From NCBI GenBank assembly GCA_946965045.2, contig OX337230.1, positions 930,001-994,000 on the forward strand: a stretch of DNA of 64,000 nt, read 5' to 3'. The notes under the pieces are model-generated. The model was given only the letters and a program-made list of their open reading frames with translations, did not search any database and was not told the origin of the DNA. Positions 57,499 through 64,000 of this stretch are shown here, one piece after another. The stretch is from Epithemia pelagica. Lineage: Eukaryota > Bacillariophyta > Bacillariophyceae > Surirellales > Surirellaceae. Every line of letters starts with the position of its first letter. Position 1 is the stretch's first letter. Both the position numbers and the translations under genes were made by a program.

Positions 57499-60400
57499 TT
57501 AGCACTCCATCACCACAGATCCGTCATAGTTGGTGGGGCTCCTTTCTTCCAATGCGATTTTTTCCACCATTTCGGCCACCACCTGTTGCCGACGCAACTC
57601 CCACTCCTTTCGATTGGCAATCGCATCGTTCAAAAACTCGTCACTCGACTTGCCAAACACACCACAATCCTTCAGTTTACGAGTCAGAGGAATAATGTCA
57701 AAGAAACCCATCTCGCCCTTGTACCAATTGTCTGCCGGATATTCTCGGCCCGGCCAGCTTTGAAGGCAGCATAACACTCACGGAAAAAGGACTCGTTCCA
57801 TTTACGGTACACATGCCAATGTTGCATGGTGTGCGATACATCACTGGCTTGGATAAGATGCTCAATGACAATGGTAGCCTTACGATTGACAGAGTTTCGA
57901 TCTTCTTCAGGGGCTTGCTCGGGGCTGGCTTCAGTTTCCTCCTGTTTGGCAAAAGCTTTGTCCCAACGCTGGTTACGAAGATTCTTGAGTTCCTTATCAA
58001 CAATATCAGTGGCCATGACACCATTCACCAGCAATTGACGGAAATGGGCCAGTTCGCGATTGTCGACACATATGGTTTTTCGCAACGTATCATACTTGGG
58101 ATCCAGGAACATTTCCCACGCGAGGGCGAGGGAGTTTTGCTCCAAAACGCTTCTACCTCCATACACGGCTACCAATGGATCTTCTTCCTGCATGAGCTGA
58201 GCATTAGACACACCTACGTGGTCGACATCATGGATCAAAGCAGTCACGGCACAGGCAAGTTGGGTCAAAGGATCAGATGTGATACCATATGTGTGGTCGT
58301 GCAGACTTTTGACCTTTTGTTCACCATCCCCGAGGTCAATATCTGAAGGAGCAACGACACGTGATAATATTTTGATCACTGACATTGTCACATGCTATGG
58401 AAAGAAAGCAGAGTAAAGGGAGAATGAGTGAGAGATATCTCTACACCTTGTCTAGTCACGAGACACAAAGGTAAAGTCATTCAGATCTTACCGAAGCATG
58501 TTCAAAGTTGTGAAATGCATTTGCACGATACATTTGGGCAATACCTGTGACCCACATCCGGAGTTCTTTCACTGCCTCCCCTGAAACATGCACATCGTCC
58601 GTGTTCTTATTGGCTCCTGAGATCGACGTTTGGTTGAACTCCGGCAAGGTGATGATATCCTTCACTTCCTCCAAGGGATGATTCATTGTCGCAATCATAG
58701 CTTCGGATGTTGTGTTTCCATGAGCAAACTGCCCAGAAGAAGACGCGGCGGTGGAAGCAACGAGTTCACGTCGAGCAACCACTTGCTTGATCAATCGCAG
58801 CAGTGTCTTAACATTCCAGTCAATCAAACGATCTTGACGATCAGCGGCAACCAGGTTGTAGTCCACCGCTTCGTCATCGTCTCCATTAGACGTCGCCATG
58901 CCGGTATCTGACTCATCGTCTTCCTCCATCGACATTCCGGCTGCATCGGTATCTTTAAGCACCCAGTATGTCTGCATATCTGGTTTGCCTTTGGCTTGGA
59001 TGATATCTTGCCTTTTCACTAGCCAGTGTGATTTTCCGGCTTTAACTACCAAATCTGCAGTTTCCTGAGAAATATGAATTCGTCCGGATTTTCCGCCACT
59101 TTCAATTCGCGCTGTTGTGTTCATTGTGTCCCCAAACAACTGGAACCGTGCACGATCTCCCCGCAAGACACCAGCTGTTACTGGCCCACTACGGATACCA
59201 ACCCGCAAAGACAAGTCTCCAGTATCTGGTCCCAACGTCACTTCCAGTTCGCGAGTTAGCGTATACATGCGATGCATAATGGCCCGCGCAAATCGAATCA
59301 TCGCGACTGCATGGTCGTCTCGTGGGTCGGGGAGACCGCATACAGCGACATAGCAATCACCGACGGTTTCAACCTTGAAGACTTGTCGTTTGCGAGCGAT
59401 ACGGTCAAAGGCAGCATATACTGTTTCCAGCAACGTAAAGACCTGGGTAGGCTCCCGAACAGAGGACCACGCAGTAAAGCCGACAATATCCGCAAACAAA
59501 ACCGTTGTCTCCAGAAACAAGTCTGCCATGGGTTTGGAGCCTGGTTTCGCAAAGTCACCAGGGTTGTTCCTCCTCTTGAGCAAGGTACTCTTAAGATTCT
59601 TTTCATCCTCGAGTTGGGCGTTGGGACCAATGAATTGATCACGGATATGCCCGGGGAAAAACGAGGACACAATGGCATTCGATCGGGCTGCATTGGTCAC
59701 CAATTTTCGGTTTCTCACTTGAACAAACATATCGTAAATGAAAAATACTGATGCCATGAGGACAAAGGAAATCGCTACAACAATTGCGAAGATCAAGGGC
59801 GTATTGCTCTTGTAGTCATCCTCAAAACGAGAAGATGGGTAGACCGTCTGTCAAGGAAAAGTGGGAATCGAAGACAATGAAATAAGAAACAGTCTCACCG
59901 ATGTCGTTTCGACACAAGAACTAAACCACAAAGAACAGGAAAAGTATGAACTTACCATGTTGTACATGCAGTGACCAGGAGTAACTGCCCAGAGAGGATC
60001 GTCAGAGGAGGACAAAGGAACATGAACCGCCATACTGTCGTATTTTGAATCATGCTGGTCCCCATTTCCCAAGAAGAAAGCATCTTTTCCTTCAATTTCA
60101 TACGTAAAGGTATCGTTGCAGTTGTTACGAATAATAACGCGGATACCCTTGACACCTTCGGGCAAGACATTACGCAAAGAGGCATCCCAAGCTACCGGTC
60201 CGCTGATGACACCCACAACAGGTGAGTCCAAATCATGGGGATCTTCTCGAATCAAGAGCGAATTAAAGGAATGAGGATGATCCAAATTCTGGTTCGGCAA
60301 CTGACTGTGGATCAGAGCATGATCACGAACCGAGGATGAGGCAAAGGGGCGGACTTTGGTGGTCAACACTTGTCCCTTGAGAATACGACCAGCATCATAG

Positions 60401-61385
60401 TACGCCTTGTAATCAGGTACACTGTACGCATTGAAGTTGAGCGTATTGTAACTGGTCGGAGGTGGAGAACGTTGAGTCAAGACGTCGTAAAAGGGTGCTT
60501 TGTCTTCAGGAATCAAAGATCGATCAGGAGCCCGCTTCTCGACGAAGTTGTTTTATCCAGTGGGCTCAAATTTGTCGGCCACGACCGGATTTAAGGTGTG
60601 ACTCGTTAACCCAGTCTTCGTATCGTGTCGAGATAAAGTCAACGTACTCGTCACGATCATCATCTTCGACGTAAGTAACAAAGACTACCGTCTCGATCGT
60701 ACTGTACTCGCGAATGATGTTGCCAAAGGTTTCAAACTTGGGAATGATGACAAAGGGCCAAGTCATGTTGTGTGCTTTGGCTTGTGTGGCCACAAACTCA
60801 GCACTTGCGCGATACCCGGACTTGATGTTCTTTTGCACCGTCCGTGCCGACAGAGACACAGCCGATGCAAATTGCTCGTACTGCGACAAGAAGCAGAACA
60901 TGTAGCACCGAATGTCGAAAGGGTTTCAACACCATTGTTGGAGCAATCGTCGAAAAGGCGAATTTCGACAACCCATAAGAGAAAAAGAAGCGAAAATGAA
61001 TGAGTGAACATGAACACTTATTGAAGCCTCAAGTTTTGTCAATACATGGAATTAAACAGAGCAGAAAGCTATCGCAAGGGCATCTCGATGCCATTGGACC
61101 AAGGATAGAAAGAAACCAAGGACGTACCGCAGCTTCAAAGCTATCATCCTCATCTTCTGTCAAGAGTGCATAAGTCGATAGGGTCACGGCAAAACCGACA
61201 CACAAAATGACCAAGGTAACAACAATTCGCCACAATCGAATACGATTTGTATCGGCCTTGGCCATGAGTTGGACTTCCTTGACTTCATCACGTTCGCCTC
61301 CAGAGTCATCCTTGGAGGACGAAGTATCATTGACCGTGTCACGTTCGTCGTCGTGAGACTTATCGTCAACGAACAACTCGGCCAT
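57499..61385 (-). CDS. receptor-type guanylate cyclase fused to cyclic-nucleotide phosphodiesterase
   Basis: The start is ATG 61385. Exons: 61385-61128; 60880 to about 60515 and on to 59957; 59847-58492; 58394-57499. Introns are 61127-60881, 59956-59848 and 58491-58395, all GT-AG. A first membrane span (IVVTLVILCVGFAVTL) and a second (FAIVVAISFVLMASVFF) enclose an extracellular sensor. The cyclase has both metal aspartates (LFADIVGFTAWS, VGDCYVAVCG), the Glu typical of guanylate cyclases in FKVETVGD, and NTTARIES. It ends NFEHAS and joins HVTMSVIKIL, the start of a class I phosphodiesterase with DHTYGITSDP and ALIHDVDHVGVSN metal ligands. Frame breaks lie near 57740 (repaired by one A before WYKGEMGFF) and twice at 60515-60590. 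The protein would make and degrade cGMP in one chain. Confidence 0.88.
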
Positions 61386-61978
61386 TGTTCTTATGATATC
61401 AGGCAAGGCGTTTGGTTTTTTGGTCACTCTGAACTGTGTTCTTTTCGGCTTTATGTCGCGAAAAAGTATTTTGTGGTGGTCCCAACAGATTCTCTCTTTT
61501 GTGAGCAGACTGAGCCCGAATTGAGTGACTCTCTTGACGTCGAAATCCGTACATTGAAATTGGAATATTCCCAACCAAGTTTTATTCAGTCGCGTAGGTC
61601 ATTACGAGTACCCAGTACCCAGTGTGCTACAATAGAACACGAATATTAAATAATAGTCATAATTGTATACAATAATTAATAATTATTGTTCCTAATCCTA
61701 AACAAAAAAATTTGCTCCTACTTCCCTATTATCCCCTACTCCTATATCTTTTTTGCCGAGCTACCTGATTCTGACTAGGTAGAGAGATCAGGTAATATAT
61801 TTCGGGTTGACTCTGGAGAGCTATGCTAGCTAGAGGAGTATAAGGTATGTTCTTGCAAGACATAGCACTCCTCTACTAGGAGTACTTCTAGCTCCAGAGG
61901 AGTTGTCAATAGGCATCGGTAGCTCAAGTCAGAAAAGGGCAACTGAGAAGAATGAAGCTCCTTCTCTTTTTCCTCTAG
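61386..61978. other. intergenic, AT-rich
   Basis: About 0.6 kb upstream of the cyclase gene and downstream of the RBR gene. It is AT-rich around 61640-61700 and has ctagctagag-type palindromes. No gene recognised. Probably contains the cyclase promoter. Confidence 0.45.
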
Positions 61979-63983
61979 CTAGAGAAGAAACAACAGTGAA
62001 GAAAAGCAGGCTGTCACTACTTGGAAAACTGAAATGGAATAGTTGGCGGCCAAAGGCAAGGATGTAGCTTCGAGGCTCGAATCAAAGGCAGGACAAATTT
62101 TGAAAGACGGGCAATTGACGCATTCCCACATGAGTCCCCCTCGCATCTTCTGAGGAGATCTGCAGTGGTCACACATAACGTCAACCAGGGAATAACCATC
62201 AGCTTGTCCAGGATGGTTCCAAGCCTCGTTGAGAAAATCGACCTCAAGAGGTGTCGTCTTTCCAACGCTTGGCTCATATGGTTTCGCATCCTTCCAATTA
62301 AACTTTTTATCACATCCAGATTGGCGATTTCGTCCACCATCTGCATCTCGGCCACAATGCATTGCGTCACATCCGTCCATTTTTCCACCAAGCGATTGCA
62401 GTGAGGACAATGACGACAGGTTCTAGCCTTATAGGTTTCATCGCTTCGTTCAATGGCATCCAACCGTTCCAAACGGATGCGTTCATCTTTCGCGTTGTCT
62501 CCATCCCTTGTTGTTCGTAGCCAGCACCGCCACTCCCTCTGAATCCGTTGCGCATCGGAACAAGTGGTGCGATAGTGATATATTCCACTGCAGCTAGAAC
62601 AAGAAACAGTATTGCACAGGGGACATTCTATTTTCTCTTGAGCATCCATGCTGCTTCTGGCCACCAGCCATGGGCAATGTGCAGACGGACATTGTGCATA
62701 GTTCCGGGGCTCACGGATAATGGTGGCAAATTGGCACGCTGAAGCTCATCAATTTCAGTATATGTGGGATTCTGGAATCCCACTTCCATATCACCACGTC
62801 CCAGAATTAGCGCAATCTCCTGAGGCAAAAGTTCGTGATTACAACCTTGCATGAAACATGGGATTCGACATGCGCTTTGTTTGTTAGCGTCCAAGTAGTT
62901 CACTGCGCAATCACGACACAACGTATGAGGATACAGAGGCGCTGTAATATCATGTTCTTGGTCGATGTTGCAAAAGAATGAAAAAGTTTCACGTTCAGGA
63001 AAGACTTCCATGCACACTGGGCAATCAATAACTCGTTCCAGTTCAAAGTCATCCCCTTTCCGCTCCGTATCTTCAGTACCTTGTTCCGTATCCTTGAACG
63101 GCGAGTGGGAACAGGCAGTTGCTGCTTTTGATCCTCCTTCGCCGCGTTTATTTCCATCTGTATGCGTAGACACGCGACATTTCGTCCTCTTCTGATCATT
63201 ATCACTCTTTCTTATCACGCAATCGTGATGATGACCATTCATCGTCTGATTTTTGCAGCTAGAAGCATTGCTTGATACAGAACCATCGCCTTCATGGAAC
63301 TCTTCCAGTGATCCAGACAAGGCAGACTCATCGTTTTTAGCAGTCGACGTTCCCTCGTTTATGGAAGACATGAGAAGGATTCTTTGAATTTGGTCCACCA
63401 CATCAAACGAATCATAGCTTTTCAAAATGTCATGTATGGATTCCGCAGACAAGTTCCTCTGGAAGACCGAGCGTGTTTGCCTTGGAAGGTTTCTGTTCAT
63501 TCTGAGCCCCATCAGTTCATGGAGTTTCTTGGACAGGAAGACTGCTTGCAAATCAGACGCATTATATATTTGAACTGCCGAAGCATAAAGGGTCAACAAC
63601 ACATCACGTCGGACGCTTGGTTTGGTCGGAGTATCAGCCTCCTCTGTGGATGGTGGGGGAGTCTTTGAATATACGAAACTTGCACTGTCGTCCTTGATAG
63701 TTTTTGTAGACTTGTTGGGAACTTCCTTCGTTTTTTCTTGTCGAGGTGGACCATGGCATGCCACATTGACAGTCGCTAGTCCCATTTCATTGATTGCGGT
63801 CGATATATATTGTACCTGATCCGTCACCGTACTACACCCCTCGAGAGACGAAGCAAAGATACAGACCAAAATGTCTCTCTCAACTGAAGCATGAAACACC
63901 AACAGCTTCAGAATTTCGTCAACGACTTGAAAGGACTCGCATGTTTCCAATATGCGAAGAATAGCCGAAGAGTCAAGAAACAT
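61979..63983 (-). CDS. RBR-type E3 ubiquitin ligase with ZZ-like finger, two frame breaks, possibly 5' partial
   Basis: ATG 63983 is the first visible start, but 17 bases of window remain and the N-terminus shows a repeated motif (ESFQVVDEILKLL, DSFDVVDQIQRILL), so the true start may lie outside. RING1 is at CPVCMEVFPE...CRDCAVNYLD. The frame then breaks near 62740 (one C missing in CGTGCC). The IBR follows as CPSAHCPW...IECPLCNTVSCSSC. A second break lies in an A5 run near 62383; after it, RING2 reads MDGCDAMHC, where the Cys of DGC is the expected ubiquitin-accepting residue. A ZZ-like finger (CDHCRSP, WECVNCPSFKIC) ends the protein. RBR ligases pass ubiquitin through that Cys. The substrate is unknown. 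Confidence 0.84.
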
Positions 63984-64000
63984 CGAGTTGACGAGTCCTG
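63984..64000. other. window edge
   Basis: Seventeen bases upstream of the RBR start, with no in-frame stop visible. The gene may continue past the window. Confidence 0.5.

Overview
This 64 kb window looks like nuclear DNA of a diatom, probably a raphid pennate such as Seminavis robusta; the species name is inference. The evidence is short GT-AG introns (85-247 bp), a DUF6824 protein of the type expanded in diatoms, a plastid-type bipartite leader with an A|F cleavage site on an FtsH-like ATPase, a membrane guanylate cyclase fused to a phosphodiesterase, and long runs of CAA/AAC-type trinucleotides. Gene density is moderate and both strands are used.

Layout. 0-5 kb: a DUF6824 protein (minus) divergent from TDP1, a DNA-repair phosphodiesterase (plus). 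7-25 kb: a local family of long Kelch proteins (one plus copy, two minus copies and one minus fragment), all carrying in-frame stops or a frame break. They are interspersed with a GST-like protein, a plastid FtsH-type AAA ATPase with no peptidase domain, and a coiled-coil protein with a trypsin-like domain. 25-28 kb is almost empty. 28.3-36.6 kb (minus) is a decayed DIRS-type tyrosine-recombinase retrotransposon: gag-like ORF, reverse transcriptase, RNase H, zinc-finger region and recombinase. 37.7-42.4 kb: two convergent type II membrane sulfotransferase-like genes. 43-47 kb: a mitochondrial-type PPR protein with an uninterrupted CAA-coded polyQ tract. 48-57 kb: two paralogous HXXXD acyltransferase/condensation-fold genes flanking a short p300/CBP-type histone acetyltransferase. 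57.5-61.4 kb (minus): a receptor guanylate cyclase-phosphodiesterase. 62-64 kb (minus): an RBR E3 ubiquitin ligase with a ZZ-like finger, probably continuing beyond the window.

The most important cross-cutting observation is about reading frames. At least six otherwise well-conserved genes are interrupted by single-base frame breaks, and nearly all go the same way: one base is missing, often in a homopolymer. This affects Kelch copy 3, the first sulfotransferase, the cyclase-phosphodiesterase (three times), the RBR ligase (twice) and probably the p300-like gene. Under-called homopolymers in a long-read consensus is the simplest explanation. The sulfotransferase break, however, lies exactly on a canonical -1 slippery heptamer and deserves a separate test. 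The in-frame stops in the Kelch copies are substitutions and are not explained this way.
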